64,000 nucleotides of DNA from Escherichia ruysiae. Lineage in GTDB: Bacteria; Pseudomonadota; Gammaproteobacteria; Enterobacterales; Enterobacteriaceae. The notes below the pieces were generated by a model, which ran no database searches, was not told where the DNA came from, and saw only the letters and a program-made list of their open reading frames with translations. Below are positions 31,233 to 41,470 of this stretch, one piece after another. Every line of letters starts with the position of its first letter. The stretch's first letter is position 1. A program made the position numbers and the translations under genes. Where the stretch lies: assembly GCF_031323975.1 (NCBI RefSeq), contig NZ_JAVIWS010000001.1:1550001-1614000 (forward strand). Reading direction: 5' to 3'.

Positions 31233-32600
31233 ATGATTAGCGTATTCGATATTTTCAAAATCGGCATTGGTCCTTCCAGTTCCCATACCGTTGGACCAAT
31301 GAAAGCGGGTAAACAATTTACCGACGATCTGATTGCCCGTAACCTGCTTAAAGACGTGACCCGCGTGGTGGTTGATGTCTACGGCTCGCTCTCTCTGACC
31401 GGTAAAGGCCACCACACTGATATCGCCATTATTATGGGGCTGGCGGGTAACCTGCCGGATACCGTTGATATCGATTCCATCCCTGGTTTTATTCAGGATG
31501 TGAATACTCATGGTCGCCTGATGCTGGCAAATGGTCAGCACGAAGTGGAGTTCCCGGTTGATCAGTGCATGAACTTCCATGCCGACAACCTTTCTCTGCA
31601 TGAAAACGGTATGCGCATCACCGCGCTGGCGGGCGATAAAGTTGTTTACAGCCAGACTTACTACTCCATCGGCGGTGGCTTTATCGTTGATGAAGAACAT
31701 TTTGGTCAGCAGGATAGCGCACCGGTTGAAGTTCCTTATCCGTACAGCTCAGCAGCCGATCTGCAAAAGCATTGTCAGGAAACCGGGCTGTCACTCTCTG
31801 GCCTGATGATGAAAAACGAACTGGCGCTGCACAGCAAAGAAGAGCTGGAACAGCACCTGGCGAACGTCTGGGAAGTGATGCGCGGCGGTATTGAGCGCGG
31901 TATTGCCACCGAAGGCGTGCTGCCAGGCAAACTGCGCGTTCCACGCCGTGCGGCGGCTCTGCGCCGGATGCTGGTCAGCCAGGACAAAAACACCACTGAC
32001 CCGATGGCGGTTGTTGACTGGATCAACATGTTCGCTCTGGCGGTGAACGAAGAGAACGCTGCTGGTGGTCGCGTGGTGACTGCACCGACTAACGGCGCGT
32101 GCGGGATTATCCCGGCAGTGCTGGCGTACTACGACAAGTTTATCCGTGAAGTGAACGCTAACTCACTGGCTCGTTACCTGCTGGTGGCAAGCGCCATTGG
32201 TTCTCTTTATAAGATGAACGCCTCGATTTCTGGTGCCGAAGTCGGCTGCCAGGGCGAAGTTGGCGTAGCGTGCTCTATGGCAGCGGCGGGTCTGGCAGAA
32301 CTGTTAGGCGCAAGCCCGGCACAGGTATGCATCGCGGCAGAAATCGCAATGGAGCATAACCTCGGCCTGACGTGTGACCCGGTTGCCGGACAGGTACAGG
32401 TGCCGTGCATTGAGCGTAATGCCATTGCGGCAGTGAAAGCGGTGAACGCCGCGCGTATGGCGCTGCGCCGTACCAGCGAGCCGCGCGTCTGCCTCGATAA
32501 AGTTATCGAAACCATGTACGAAACAGGTAAAGATATGAACGCCAAGTACCGTGAAACTTCTCGCGGCGGCCTGGCAATGAAGATTGTTGCCTGCGATTAA
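31233..32600 (+). CDS. sdaB: L-serine dehydratase 2 (SdaB)
   Basis: 455 residues. It converts L-serine to pyruvate and ammonia using an oxygen-labile 4Fe-4S cluster, not pyridoxal phosphate. MISVFDIFKIGIGPSSSHTVGPM opens the beta domain, and the alpha domain has TAPTNGACGIIPAVL, AEVGCQGEVGVACSMAAAGL and LTCDPVAGQVQVPCIERN, providing the cluster cysteines. Full length. Together with SdaC it feeds serine carbon to pyruvate in rich medium. Confidence 0.97.
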   Translation: MISVFDIFKIGIGPSSSHTVGPMKAGKQFTDDLIARNLLKDVTRVVVDVYGSLSLTGKGHHTDIAIIMGLAGNLPDTVDIDSIPGFIQDVNTHGRLMLANGQHEVEFPVDQCMNFHADNLSLHENGMRITALAGDKVVYSQTYYSIGGGFIVDEEHFGQQDSAPVEVPYPYSSAADLQKHCQETGLSLSGLMMKNELALHSKEELEQHLANVWEVMRGGIERGIATEGVLPGKLRVPRRAAALRRMLVSQDKNTTDPMAVVDWINMFALAVNEENAAGGRVVTAPTNGACGIIPAVLAYYDKFIREVNANSLARYLLVASAIGSLYKMNASISGAEVGCQGEVGVACSMAAAGLAELLGASPAQVCIAAEIAMEHNLGLTCDPVAGQVQVPCIERNAIAAVKAVNAARMALRRTSEPRVCLDKVIETMYETGKDMNAKYRETSRGGLAMKIVACD

Positions 32601-32610
32601 TCTCTCTCCA

Positions 32611-32633
32611 GAGGCCTCGTTTTGCGAGGCCTC
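32611..32633 (+). terminator. Terminator-like hairpin after sdaB
   Basis: GAGGCCTCG TTTTG CGAGGCCTC perfect palindrome 10 bp after the sdaB stop. There is no adequate T tract, so the call as an intrinsic terminator is weak. Confidence 0.55.
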
Positions 32634-32646
32634 ACATTGTTGAGAA

Positions 32647-33639
<993 letters not shown>

Positions 33640-33687
33640 CAGCGTGCCGAATACTACCGATTAACACCTCATTGAATTAAATGCACT

Positions 33688-33727
33688 TGTAGGCCGGATA
33701 AGACGCGGCTAGCGTCGCATCCGGCAT
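33688..33727. repeat. REP element between xni and the fucO remnant
   Basis: Single REP palindrome GTAGGCCGGATAAGACGCGG followed by CTAGCGTCGCATCCGGC. It sits at the left side of the fucose-regulon deletion. Confidence 0.8.
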
Positions 33728-33743
33728 TATCACATCAGCGCAT

Positions 33744-33851
33744 TTACCAGGCGGTATGGTAAAGCTCGACAATATCCTCAAGCGTTGCTTCACGCGGGTT
33801 GCCACCGGTACAAACATCGGATGCCAGACCGGAGTCAATGCCCCAGCCAAC
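33744..33851 (-). pseudogene. fucO: fucO remnant: C-terminal stub of lactaldehyde reductase
   Basis: On the minus strand the frame ending at TAA (33744-33746) encodes DVCTGGNPREATLEDIV then ELYHTAW, which is the C-terminus of FucO (L-1,2-propanediol oxidoreductase). About 11 further codons read before an in-frame TGA near 33852, and I do not recognise them as FucO. The rest of fucO and the whole of fucA, fucP, fucI, fucK, fucU and fucR are absent: rlmM begins its stop codon at 33856. The remnant directly abuts rlmM, so it marks a deletion junction. It cannot be functional. Confidence 0.85.
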
Positions 33852-33855
33852 TCAC

Positions 33856-34956
33856 TTACCGTTCGTCGCGACGACCACCCACCGCAGCCCAGATACGACG
33901 GACATGCACCGTCACTTCTTCTCGATCGTGATACAACTGCCGCGCCTGAATCTGGGCGTTAATACCATGTTCATCAAGCTGTGCCTGAATGTACGCCAGA
34001 TTGTGTGACACTTCTTCGTAGCGTTTTTTCATCGGTAGCTTAAGGTTGAAGATAGTTTCACGACACCAGCCATTAACCAGCCACTGTGCCATCAGTGCTG
34101 CGACTTTCGCTGGTTTTTCAACCATATCGCATACCATCCATGAGATGTTGCTACGTGTTGGGCGGAATTTGAAACCATCTTCCCGCAGCCACGTCACCTG
34201 TCCGGTATCCATCAGACTTTGCGCCATCGGGCCGTTATCGACGGAGTATACCCACATGTTGCGCTTCACCAGTTGGTAGGTCCAGCCGCCTGGACAAGCG
34301 CCCAAATCTACCGCCCACATTCCATTTGCCAGGCGTTCATCCCACTCATCCGCAGGAATAAACACATGAAATGCCTCTTCCAGTTTGAGCGTGGAACGGC
34401 TTGGCGCATCCGCCGGAAACTTCAGGCGTGGAATCCCCATATAGAACGGCGAATTATTATTGCTGTAGGAGTAGCCGGTATAGCAGCAGCCTGGTGCAAT
34501 AAAGAATACATGCACAACCGGACGCTTCGGCGTTTCATAGTTCGCCAGCACACCCGCATCACGCAAGGCTGCCCGTAGCGGCACGGTAAATTTACGGCAG
34601 AATTTCAGCAACTCTTTGCTTTCGTTGGTATCGGCAACTTCAACACGCAGTTCACCGCCCTTCTCTACTACACCCTGTAACATGCCGACAATGGGGGTAA
34701 TTCGATCTTCTGGCGGCAAATGCTGCAGGAGTTCCCCCACCACAAACCACTGGCGAGCAAAAATTAATGAACTGAACGGCAGTTCGCGGATTAACTTATC
34801 GCCATCATCCGGTTGATAACATTCATAGATGACATAACCCGCATTGTCTTTAACGCGGGCAAAACCGAATATTTCCCGCTGACCGGCTTTATCGGTAATT
34901 TCCGCAGCACACTCTTTTTCAAAGCCAGGACGGCACAACAATACAACCTTATTCAT
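33856..34956 (-). CDS. rlmM: 23S rRNA (cytidine-2498-2'-O)-methyltransferase RlmM
   Basis: 366 residues. It 2'-O-methylates C2498 of 23S rRNA. The N-terminal THUMP region is followed by a Rossmann-type SAM domain with [19 protein letters not shown], and the catalytic lysine/aspartate set lies around [11 protein letters not shown] and [12 protein letters not shown]. The C-terminus ends [12 protein letters not shown] as in K-12, so the adjacent fuc deletion stopped just outside the gene. Its start overlaps the end of ygdD by 8 bp. Formerly ygdE. Confidence 0.96.
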   Translation of the reverse strand: MNKVVLLCRPGFEKECAAEITDKAGQREIFGFARVKDNAGYVIYECYQPDDGDKLIRELPFSSLIFARQWFVVGELLQHLPPEDRITPIVGMLQGVVEKGGELRVEVADTNESKELLKFCRKFTVPLRAALRDAGVLANYETPKRPVVHVFFIAPGCCYTGYSYSNNNSPFYMGIPRLKFPADAPSRSTLKLEEAFHVFIPADEWDERLANGMWAVDLGACPGGWTYQLVKRNMWVYSVDNGPMAQSLMDTGQVTWLREDGFKFRPTRSNISWMVCDMVEKPAKVAALMAQWLVNGWCRETIFNLKLPMKKRYEEVSHNLAYIQAQLDEHGINAQIQARQLYHDREEVTVHVRRIWAAVGGRRDER

Positions 34957-35344
34957 GATTTACGCCCTTGCGCTTTAAACGGATAGCTCCGACTAACATT
35001 AACGCCCAGCCCGCGAGGAAGCTCACGCCGCCAACCGGTGTGACAAACGCCCACAAACGCAGATGGGACAGCGCCAGGCAATAAAGGCTGCCGCTGAACA
35101 GCACCGTGCCTAACGCGAGGAAAACGCTACTCCAGTAAAACCAGATACTGATGCGACGCTGCATCGCCACCGCCAGACCTAAAATCGCCAGCGTATGGAA
35201 CGCCTGGTATTCGAGGCCGGTCTGGATCCAGCCCATCTCAACGGCTCCCATGGTTTTACTTAACACATGCGCGCCAAAAGCGCCGAGAGCCACAAAAATG
35301 AAGCCGCTAATGGCGGCGAAAATCAGCATAAAACGGCTGGTCAT
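34949..35344 (-). CDS. ygdD: DUF423 inner membrane protein YgdD
   Basis: 131 residues with four predicted membrane segments ([23 protein letters not shown]; the next near 45-60; 70-90; and [21 protein letters not shown]). DUF423 family; function unknown. Ends in a positively charged tail ([10 protein letters not shown]). It overlaps rlmM by 8 bp and follows gcvA by 18 bp on the same strand, suggesting a gcvA-ygdD-rlmM operon. Confidence 0.92.
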   Translation of the reverse strand: MTSRFMLIFAAISGFIFVALGAFGAHVLSKTMGAVEMGWIQTGLEYQAFHTLAILGLAVAMQRRISIWFYWSSVFLALGTVLFSGSLYCLALSHLRLWAFVTPVGGVSFLAGWALMLVGAIRLKRKGVNHE

Positions 35345-35362
35345 GGTCGTACCCTACGTAAA

Positions 35363-36280
35363 TTATTGTTCATAACGAAAGCGGAATTTTTCTTGTTCAG
35401 CAGCGGCTTTCGCCAGGATCCATTGGCGAAAGGCGGCTATTTTACCCAGTTCTGCCTGGCTGTCATGACATACCAGATAAAAAGCATTTTTACTGACCAG
35501 AACATCATTAAACGGGCAGACAAGGCGTCCGGCCTCGATTTCCGATTGCGCCATCACATTATTCGCCAATGCGACTCCCTGCCCGTGGATAGCCGCTTGC
35601 AGCACCATCGCGCTGTGACTGAAGATCGGCCCTTGTTGAACGTTGATATGATTTAACCCCAACTGGCGAGTATATGTCTGCCAGTCACGCCGGGACGCAT
35701 CGTGTAATAACGTATGTTTAGCCAGATCTTCTGGCGTCTTCAAGGGTTTTTCGCCGGTTAACAGTAGCGGGGAACACACCGGCAACAAATATTCGGCATA
35801 AAGTTTTTCGACCCGCAGCCCCGGCCAGTTGCCCCGACCATAAAATATCGCCACATCAACATCATCCGCCAGTTTATCTTCCTGGCGATCGACCGCCTGG
35901 ATTCGAACGTCGATTCCCGGATAAGCTGAATTAAAGCTGGAAAGTCGCGGCACCAGCCAGTGGATGGCAAAACTGGGGAGTAAACTGACCGTCAACGCCC
36001 CCTTGGCGCTACGAGCCTGGAGTTTACGCGTCGCTTCGGTTAATTGCGAAAATATCTCTTTGATATCGAGGAAATAGCTTTGCCCTTCCTCGGTCAGCAG
36101 GAGTGAACGATTACGGCGACGGAACAGTTTCAGTCCCAAAAAATCCTCAAGTGACTTGATTTGATGACTTACTGCGGCCTGGGTCACAAAAAGCTCTTCT
36201 GCTGCGCGCGTGAAGCTTAAATGGCGTGCGGCGGCATCAAAAACTCGTAAGGCATTTAGCGGTGGTAATCGTTTTGACAT
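35363..36280 (-). CDS. gcvA: Glycine cleavage system LysR-type regulator GcvA
   Basis: 305 residues. The N-terminal winged helix-turn-helix is FTRAAEELFVTQAAVSHQIKSLEDFLG, followed by a type 2 periplasmic-binding-like effector domain. GcvA activates gcvTHP with glycine and represses it, with GcvR, without. It also activates the divergent sRNA gcvB, 129 bp away. Full length. The intergenic region between the two genes should hold the GcvA operators. Confidence 0.97.
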   Translation of the reverse strand: MSKRLPPLNALRVFDAAARHLSFTRAAEELFVTQAAVSHQIKSLEDFLGLKLFRRRNRSLLLTEEGQSYFLDIKEIFSQLTEATRKLQARSAKGALTVSLLPSFAIHWLVPRLSSFNSAYPGIDVRIQAVDRQEDKLADDVDVAIFYGRGNWPGLRVEKLYAEYLLPVCSPLLLTGEKPLKTPEDLAKHTLLHDASRRDWQTYTRQLGLNHINVQQGPIFSHSAMVLQAAIHGQGVALANNVMAQSEIEAGRLVCPFNDVLVSKNAFYLVCHDSQAELGKIAAFRQWILAKAAAEQEKFRFRYEQ

Positions 36281-36373
36281 GGCTTTTAAACTTTGATGTT
36301 AAATGAATTTAACAATTAGATCACACTATGTAACCTATTAGTTTTTTTTATCTGAGCCATTATAAATTGTCCG

Positions 36374-36402
36374 TTGAGCTTCTACCAGCAAATACCTATA
36401 GT
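36374..36402 (+). promoter_or_regulatory. gcvB promoter
   Basis: TTGAGC (36374-36379) and TATAGT (36397-36402) with 17 bp spacing place the start at about 36409, which matches the known first bases of GcvB (ACTTCCTGAGCC). In K-12 GcvA binds upstream of this promoter to activate it with glycine. Confidence 0.85.
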
Positions 36403-36408
36403 GGCGGC

Positions 36409-36614
36409 ACTTCCTGAGCCGGAACGAAAAGTTTTATCGGAATGCGTGTTCTGGTGAACTTTTGGCTTACGGTTGTGATGTTGTGTTGTTGTGTTTGCAA
36501 TTGGTCTGCGATTCAGACCATGGTAGCTAAGCTACCTTTTTTCACTTCCTGTACATTTACCCTGTCTGTCCATAGTGATTAATGTAGCACCGCCTAATTG
36601 CGGTGCTTTTTTTT
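36409..36614 (+). ncRNA. gcvB: GcvB small regulatory RNA
   Basis: About 206 nt from ACTTCCTGAGCCGGAACGAA to the final CGGTGCTTTTTTTT terminator. It contains the G/U-rich R1 seed region (GGTTGTGATGTTGTGTTGTT near 36470-36500), used to base-pair with and repress many amino-acid and peptide transporter mRNAs such as dppA and oppA with Hfq. It has two terminator-like stems, ending with GCACCGCC TAATT GCGGTGC. Divergent from its activator gcvA. Intact by comparison with the K-12 sequence I recall. Confidence 0.97.
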
Positions 36615-36630
36615 ACCTTGCGATCGCGAA

Positions 36631-36858
36631 TTACTGATCCAGCTCGACCATCTCTTTCACGTCGGTACGGTTGATCTGCTGTTTGTTGCCATTAGCGTCT
36701 TTATACGAAATCATACCGGTTTCATTATCAGTTTGTGGTTTACCGTCAGAGACGATGGTACGTCCGTCATTGGTGTGCATCACATAGTTCGAACCGGAAC
36801 AGGCGCTCAGGGCAAAAGTCAGCATACAGGCAGAGATAATTGCGGCAGTCTTTTTCAT
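36631..36858 (-). CDS. ygdI: Small lipoprotein YgdI
   Basis: 75 residues. A signal peptide MKKTAAIISACMLTFALSAC ends in a lipobox with Cys20 (LSAC), so the mature protein is a lipid-anchored peptide of 56 residues; the next residues (SGS) favour outer-membrane sorting. The mature part (DUF903, small SH3-like beta barrel) is of the YgdI/YgdR family. Function unknown. It converges on gcvB's terminator, 17 bp away. Confidence 0.92.
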   Translation of the reverse strand: MKKTAAIISACMLTFALSACSGSNYVMHTNDGRTIVSDGKPQTDNETGMISYKDANGNKQQINRTDVKEMVELDQ

Positions 36859-37049
36859 CTTCTTCTCCTTAAAGCGATTAATAAATCTTAATAGTATTGA
36901 TTAACAGGCTAAAATTAACGCCTAACACTATTCAGCATATGTTACTGACGCGGCTTCGCCAGGATATCCAGATAATTCCGATGGTTAGCACTCTCCTTGT
37001 ATCAAAGTGAATTTTGCGTCACGATCGGTGAATCAAGCCGAGGAGTACC

Positions 37050-38255
37050 ATGAACGTTTTTAATCCCGCGCAGTTCCGTGCGCAGTTTCCCGCATTACAG
37101 GATGCGGGCGTCTATCTCGACAGTGCCGCAACCGCGCTCAAGCCCGAAGCCGTGGTTGAGGCTACCCGACAGTTCTATAGCCTTAGCGCCGGAAACGTCC
37201 ATCGCAGCCAGTTTGCCGAAGCCCAACGTCTGACCACACGTTATGAGGCTGCGCGGGAGAAAGTGGCGCAATTGCTCAATGCTCCAGATGACAAAACCAT
37301 TGTCTGGACGCGCGGCACCACCGAATCCATCAACATGGTGGCGCAATGCTATGCGCGTCCGCGTCTGCAACCGGGCGATGAAATTATTGTCAGCGTGGCA
37401 GAGCACCACGCCAACCTCGTCCCCTGGCTGATGGTCGCCCAACAAACCGGAGCCAAAGTGGTGAAGTTGCCGCTTAATGCGCAGCGGCTGCCAGATGTCG
37501 ATTTGTTACCAGAGCTGATTACTCCCCGTAGCCGGATTCTGGCGTTGGGCCAGATGTCGAACGTCACTGGCGGCTGCCCGGATCTGGCACGAGCGATTAC
37601 CTTTGCCCATTCAGCCGGGATGGTGGTGATGGTTGATGGTGCTCAGGGGGCGGTGCATTTCCCTGCAGATGTTCAGCAACTGGATATCGATTTCTACGCT
37701 TTTTCAGGTCACAAACTTTACGGCCCGACGGGTATCGGCGTGCTGTATGGCAAACCAGAACTGCTGGAAGCAATGTCGCCCTGGCTCGGCGGTGGCAAAA
37801 TGATTCACGAAGTCAGTTTTGACGGCTTCACCACACAATCTGCCCCGTGGAAACTGGAAGCCGGAACGCCCAACGTCGCAGGCGTCATTGGGTTAAGCGC
37901 GGCGCTGGAATGGCTGGCAGATTATGATATTAACCAGGCAGAAAGCTGGAGTCGTAGCCTGGCGACGCTTGCAGAAGATTCGCTGGCAAAACGTCCAGGC
38001 TTTCGTTCATTCCGCTGCCAGGATTCCAGCCTGCTGGCCTTTGATTTCGCGGGGGTTCATCACAGCGATATGGTGACTTTGCTGGCAGAGTACGGTATTG
38101 CCCTGCGCGCCGGGCAGCATTGCGCTCAGCCGCTACTGGCAGAATTAGGCGTAACCGGCACACTGCGCGCCTCTTTTGCGCCATATAATACAAAGAGTGA
38201 TGTGGATGCGCTGGTGAACGCCGTTGACCGCGCGCTGGAATTATTGGTGGATTAA
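37050..38255 (+). CDS. csdA: Cysteine desulfurase CsdA
   Basis: 401 residues, PLP-dependent class V aminotransferase fold. The PLP lysine is in [21 protein letters not shown] (about Lys222), and the sulfur-accepting cysteine is in [13 protein letters not shown] (about Cys358). It takes sulfur from cysteine as a persulfide and passes it to CsdE. A GAGGAGTACC ribosome site precedes the ATG. csdE overlaps its stop codon by one base. It is a SufS-like group II enzyme. Confidence 0.97.
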   Translation: MNVFNPAQFRAQFPALQDAGVYLDSAATALKPEAVVEATRQFYSLSAGNVHRSQFAEAQRLTTRYEAAREKVAQLLNAPDDKTIVWTRGTTESINMVAQCYARPRLQPGDEIIVSVAEHHANLVPWLMVAQQTGAKVVKLPLNAQRLPDVDLLPELITPRSRILALGQMSNVTGGCPDLARAITFAHSAGMVVMVDGAQGAVHFPADVQQLDIDFYAFSGHKLYGPTGIGVLYGKPELLEAMSPWLGGGKMIHEVSFDGFTTQSAPWKLEAGTPNVAGVIGLSAALEWLADYDINQAESWSRSLATLAEDSLAKRPGFRSFRCQDSSLLAFDFAGVHHSDMVTLLAEYGIALRAGQHCAQPLLAELGVTGTLRASFAPYNTKSDVDALVNAVDRALELLVD

Positions 38256-38698
38256 TGACAAACCCGCAATTCGCCGGACATCCGTTCGGCACAACCGTTA
38301 CCGCAGAGACGTTACGCGATACTTTCGCGCCGTTGACGCAGTGGGAAGATAAATATCGCCAGTTGATCATGCTGGGGAAACAGCTTCCTGCTTTGCCAGA
38401 CGAATTAAAAGCACAGGCCAAAGAGATTGCCGGATGCGAAAACCGCGTCTGGCTGGGATATACCGTGGCTGAAAACGGCAAGATGCATTTCTTTGGCGAC
38501 AGCGAAGGACGCATTGTGCGCGGTCTGCTGGCAGTGTTGTTGACCGCCGTGGAGGGCAAAACCGCCGCCGAGTTACAAACGCAGTCGCCGCTGGCGTTGT
38601 TTGATGAGCTGGGATTGCGTGCGCAACTTAGTGCCTCACGCAGTCAGGGGCTGAATGCGTTAAGCGAGGCGATTATCACAGCGGCGAAACAGGTTTAA
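38255..38698 (+). CDS. csdE: Sulfur acceptor protein CsdE
   Basis: 147 residues, SufE family. The acceptor cysteine is Cys61 in [15 protein letters not shown]. It receives persulfide sulfur from CsdA, increases its activity, and passes sulfur on; CsdL/TcdA, encoded next door on the other strand, interacts with it. ATG overlaps the csdA TAA by one base. Confidence 0.96.
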   Translation: MTNPQFAGHPFGTTVTAETLRDTFAPLTQWEDKYRQLIMLGKQLPALPDELKAQAKEIAGCENRVWLGYTVAENGKMHFFGDSEGRIVRGLLAVLLTAVEGKTAAELQTQSPLALFDELGLRAQLSASRSQGLNALSEAIITAAKQV

Positions 38699-38700
38699 GC

Positions 38701-38744
38701 ACAAATCCAGGTCGGATAAGACGCTCGCGTCGCATCCGACATAA
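38701..38744. repeat. REP element between csdE and tcdA
   Basis: REP palindrome GGTCGGATAAGACGCTCGCG then TCGCATCCGAC between two converging genes. It serves the usual extragenic role and separates the csdAE and tcdA 3' ends. Confidence 0.8.
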
Positions 38745-38747
38745 TGG

Positions 38748-39554
38748 TTATTCCTTGCGCGCCGCTTTCGCCATCATCTTCTTCAGCGCATGAGAAACCG
38801 CAACAAAACCAAAGGTGGCGGTCACCATCGTTGCCGCACCAAATCCTGATGCGCAATCCATTCGCTTTGGTCCTTCCGCCGTGGCTTTCATCGCACAGAC
38901 CGTACCGTCTGACTGCGGATATACCAACGCCTCGGTAGAAAACACGCAATCCACACCGAGCTTACCTTTGCTGTTTTTCACCACGCCAAAATCGCTTTTC
39001 AGGCGCTCGCGCAGCTTCGCCGCCAGCGGGTCCTGAATAGTCTTCGCCAGGTCAGTAACCTGAATCTGCGTCGGATCAATCTGCCCGCCGGCCCCCCCCG
39101 TCGTTACCAATGGGATTTTATTGCGACGACAGTATGCGATTAGTGCCGCTTTGGGGCGCACACTGTCAATGGCATCAATAACATACGAATAACCGGCATT
39201 CATATATTGCGCTACGTTATCCGGCGTCACGAAATCGTCCACCACTGTCACCCGACACTCCGGGTTAATCTGGCGAATACGCTCCGCCATCACTTCCGCT
39301 TTTGCCAGCCCGACGTTATCACGCAGCGCGTGAATTTGCCGATTGGTATTGGTGACACACACATCATCCATATCGATAAGCGTGATTGCGCCAATCCCCG
39401 TGCGCGCCAGAGCTTCCGCCGCCCAGGAACCGACACCACCGATGCCGACCACACAGATATGTGCATCGGCAAATAGTTGCAAGGCTTTCTCACCATACAG
39501 ACGCGCAGTGCCGCCAAAACGCTGACGCCAGGCATCACTAATTACCACAGACAT
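38748..39554 (-). CDS. tcdA: tRNA threonylcarbamoyladenosine dehydratase TcdA (CsdL)
   Basis: 268 residues. It is an E1/ThiF-like ATP-dependent enzyme that converts t6A37 of tRNA to the cyclic ct6A. The nucleotide-binding region reads ICVVGIGGVGSWAAEALARTGIG with the following LIDMDDVCVTNTNRQ. The C-terminal part is hydrophobic (FGAATMVTATFGFVAVSH) and associated with the membrane. It converges with csdAE, with which it forms the CSD sulfur group. Full length. Confidence 0.95.
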   Translation of the reverse strand: MSVVISDAWRQRFGGTARLYGEKALQLFADAHICVVGIGGVGSWAAEALARTGIGAITLIDMDDVCVTNTNRQIHALRDNVGLAKAEVMAERIRQINPECRVTVVDDFVTPDNVAQYMNAGYSYVIDAIDSVRPKAALIAYCRRNKIPLVTTGGAGGQIDPTQIQVTDLAKTIQDPLAAKLRERLKSDFGVVKNSKGKLGVDCVFSTEALVYPQSDGTVCAMKATAEGPKRMDCASGFGAATMVTATFGFVAVSHALKKMMAKAARKE

Positions 39555-39605
39555 AGCACCTCAGAATTAAAAAGGGTGAGGTTATCCCCCACCCTAAACG
39601 CATAA

Positions 39606-39707
39606 ATGCCTGATGCGCTACGCTTATCGGGCCTACATAACTCCTGCAATATATTGAATTTGCATGATTTGTAGGCCTGATAAGGCGTTCACGCCGCATC
39701 CGGCATG
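39606..39707. repeat. BIME: two REP elements between tcdA and mltA
   Basis: Opposed REP copies at about 39606-39635 (GCCTGATGCGCTACGCTTATCGGGC) and about 39671-39705 (GTAGGCCTGATAAGGCGTTC ... GCATCCGGC). It is flanked on both sides by similar short palindromes containing GAGGTTATCCC (see findings). Confidence 0.85.
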
Positions 39708-39792
39708 AACAATGCGCACTTAGTCAACAATCAGGAGATGAGGTTATCCCTCATCCTGTCTTATCCGTAAAAACGGCGTACAGAATAACACA

Positions 39793-40890
39793 TCAGCCGC
39801 TAAAGACGTTACCTGCACCCGGTGCCGTTTTCAGCACCCAGACACGTCCATAGTGGTTGTACCAACCTGCGCGGTGTCCGGCTTCCGGCCCGATCCCTTG
39901 ATAGATATCGAAATGTTGGCCTTTGATTGCGCCACCGACATCCAGCGCCACCATCAGACGCAGTTCGTACTGACCGTTAAATTTACCGTTATTATCCAAC
40001 AACGGTACTTCTGCCAGCAAGGTAGTGCCTGGCGGGATGAGCGAGCGATCGGAGGCAACAGAAGCACGACCAACCAGCGGCACAGCACTTGCTCCTTTCA
40101 CCGGTGCAAAAGATTGCGGCTTAAAGAAGACGAAAGACGGATTCTGTTCCAGCAGTTCGCGAACTTCGGCTTCACTGTGCGTTTCCCCCCAGTGACGAAT
40201 CGCCTGCATCGACATATCTTCTTTTTTCACTTCGCCACGATCGATCAGCACCTTACCAATACTGCGATAGGCATGACCGTTCTTTCCGGCATAGCTGAAG
40301 AAGTTAAGCGGACTGCCGTCGCCAAAATCGATATACCCGCTACCCTGTACATCCATAATGAAGTTATCCATCAGGGAGTTGCTGTAAGCGAGGATATATT
40401 TATCGCTCAGTGCCCCCGCGTAGATCTCCGCACGAGACGGCAGACGGCCGCGTTTTGGCGGCATACGGTAAATAGGATACTGGAACTCGCCCTGGCGGGT
40501 ATGGCGCGCCTGAATTACCGGCGTGTAATAGCCTGTAAACTGCACGTTGCCATAGTTGTCCGCGCCTTCCATCTGCCAGGCGTCAATGCCGAACTGGCGC
40601 ATATTGCGGGTATCACCGCCTGCGCGCAGCCACTCTTGCACCGCGTTATAAACATTACTCTGGTTGCCATACAGACGCGGTGACGAGTTACGAATATGGT
40701 TAATTTGCTCGGCAAAATCACCGGCGTTAATTGGTGCGCCAACGGCATCTGGCTGGTTCACCAGAGAGAAAGGCTGGGTAAATTTCCCGTCTTTATATTG
40801 CTGTCCGCGATCGGTTGGTTTGGAGGAGCAGGCGGCAAGCATCGCCACAACAGCGCCCATAAGAAGGTACTTTACCCAACGTCCTTTCAT
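39793..40890 (-). CDS. mltA: Membrane-bound lytic murein transglycosylase A
   Basis: 365 residues from the ATG at 40888-40890 (MKGRWVKYLLMGAVVAMLAAC); an open frame runs on upstream through the tRNA genes and is rejected. The signal peptide ends in the lipobox LAAC with Cys21, anchoring it in the outer membrane. It cleaves the glycan strands of peptidoglycan with formation of 1,6-anhydro-muropeptides. The 3D domain near the C-terminus (LDVGGAIKGQHFDIYQG; catalytic Asp about 308) is characteristic of MltA. Full length. Confidence 0.96.
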   Translation of the reverse strand: MKGRWVKYLLMGAVVAMLAACSSKPTDRGQQYKDGKFTQPFSLVNQPDAVGAPINAGDFAEQINHIRNSSPRLYGNQSNVYNAVQEWLRAGGDTRNMRQFGIDAWQMEGADNYGNVQFTGYYTPVIQARHTRQGEFQYPIYRMPPKRGRLPSRAEIYAGALSDKYILAYSNSLMDNFIMDVQGSGYIDFGDGSPLNFFSYAGKNGHAYRSIGKVLIDRGEVKKEDMSMQAIRHWGETHSEAEVRELLEQNPSFVFFKPQSFAPVKGASAVPLVGRASVASDRSLIPPGTTLLAEVPLLDNNGKFNGQYELRLMVALDVGGAIKGQHFDIYQGIGPEAGHRAGWYNHYGRVWVLKTAPGAGNVFSG

Positions 40891-41057
40891 TGTTCTCTTC
40901 TTCAGGTTAAAAAATAAGGCACAACGAAGATAACAAACCGTCGCGTTTAATGAAATGAGCAGACTCTCCCTGACGCAAATTTTGCACAAAAAATAGACGG
41001 TAGCGTTTTGTTTTTGTTCAAAATCATGCCAAATCCGTGATCCGGGTAAAAAAAAGG

Positions 41058-41085
41058 TTGCATGAAAACGCGAGCGGAGTATAGT
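41058..41085 (+). promoter_or_regulatory. Promoter of the metZWV tRNA operon
   Basis: TTGCAT (41058-41063) and TATAGT (41080-41085) with 16 bp spacing, followed by a GC-rich discriminator GCGCATCC typical of stringently controlled stable-RNA promoters. The start should be near 41092, just ahead of the first tRNA. Confidence 0.8.
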
Positions 41086-41098
41086 GCGCATCCACGGA

Positions 41099-41175
<77 letters not shown>

Positions 41176-41208
41176 ATTAAAATTTGATGAAGTAAAGCAG
41201 TACGGTGA

Positions 41209-41285
<77 letters not shown>

Positions 41286-41319
41286 ATCAAAATTTGATGA
41301 AGTAAAAGCAGTACGGTGA

Positions 41320-41396
<77 letters not shown>

Positions 41397-41403
41397 ATAC
41401 TTA

Positions 41404-41426
41404 AACACCCTGACGGGTGTTTTTTT
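41404..41426 (+). terminator. Terminator of the metZWV operon
   Basis: AACACCC TGA CGGGTGTT hairpin followed by T residues, 8 bp after the last tRNA. Confidence 0.9.
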
Positions 41427-41446
41427 GTTTCTGCTCTCCCATAAAA

Positions 41447-41468
41447 AAGGCGCCATTCAGCGCCTTTT
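41447..41468 (-). terminator. Terminator-like hairpin after amiC
   Basis: AAAAAGGCGC CATTCA GCGCCTTTTT palindrome, just beyond the amiC stop at 41471. On the minus strand its right arm ends in a U-rich run, giving an intrinsic terminator for amiC. Confidence 0.8.
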
Positions 41469-41470
41469 TA

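Noticed and set aside
29859..31700. 613-codon open frame on the minus strand opposite sdaC and sdaB
   Set aside because: It is antisense to two well-supported genes with strong codon bias, has a His/Gln/Arg-rich translation unlike a real protein and no domain; it is a codon-bias shadow.
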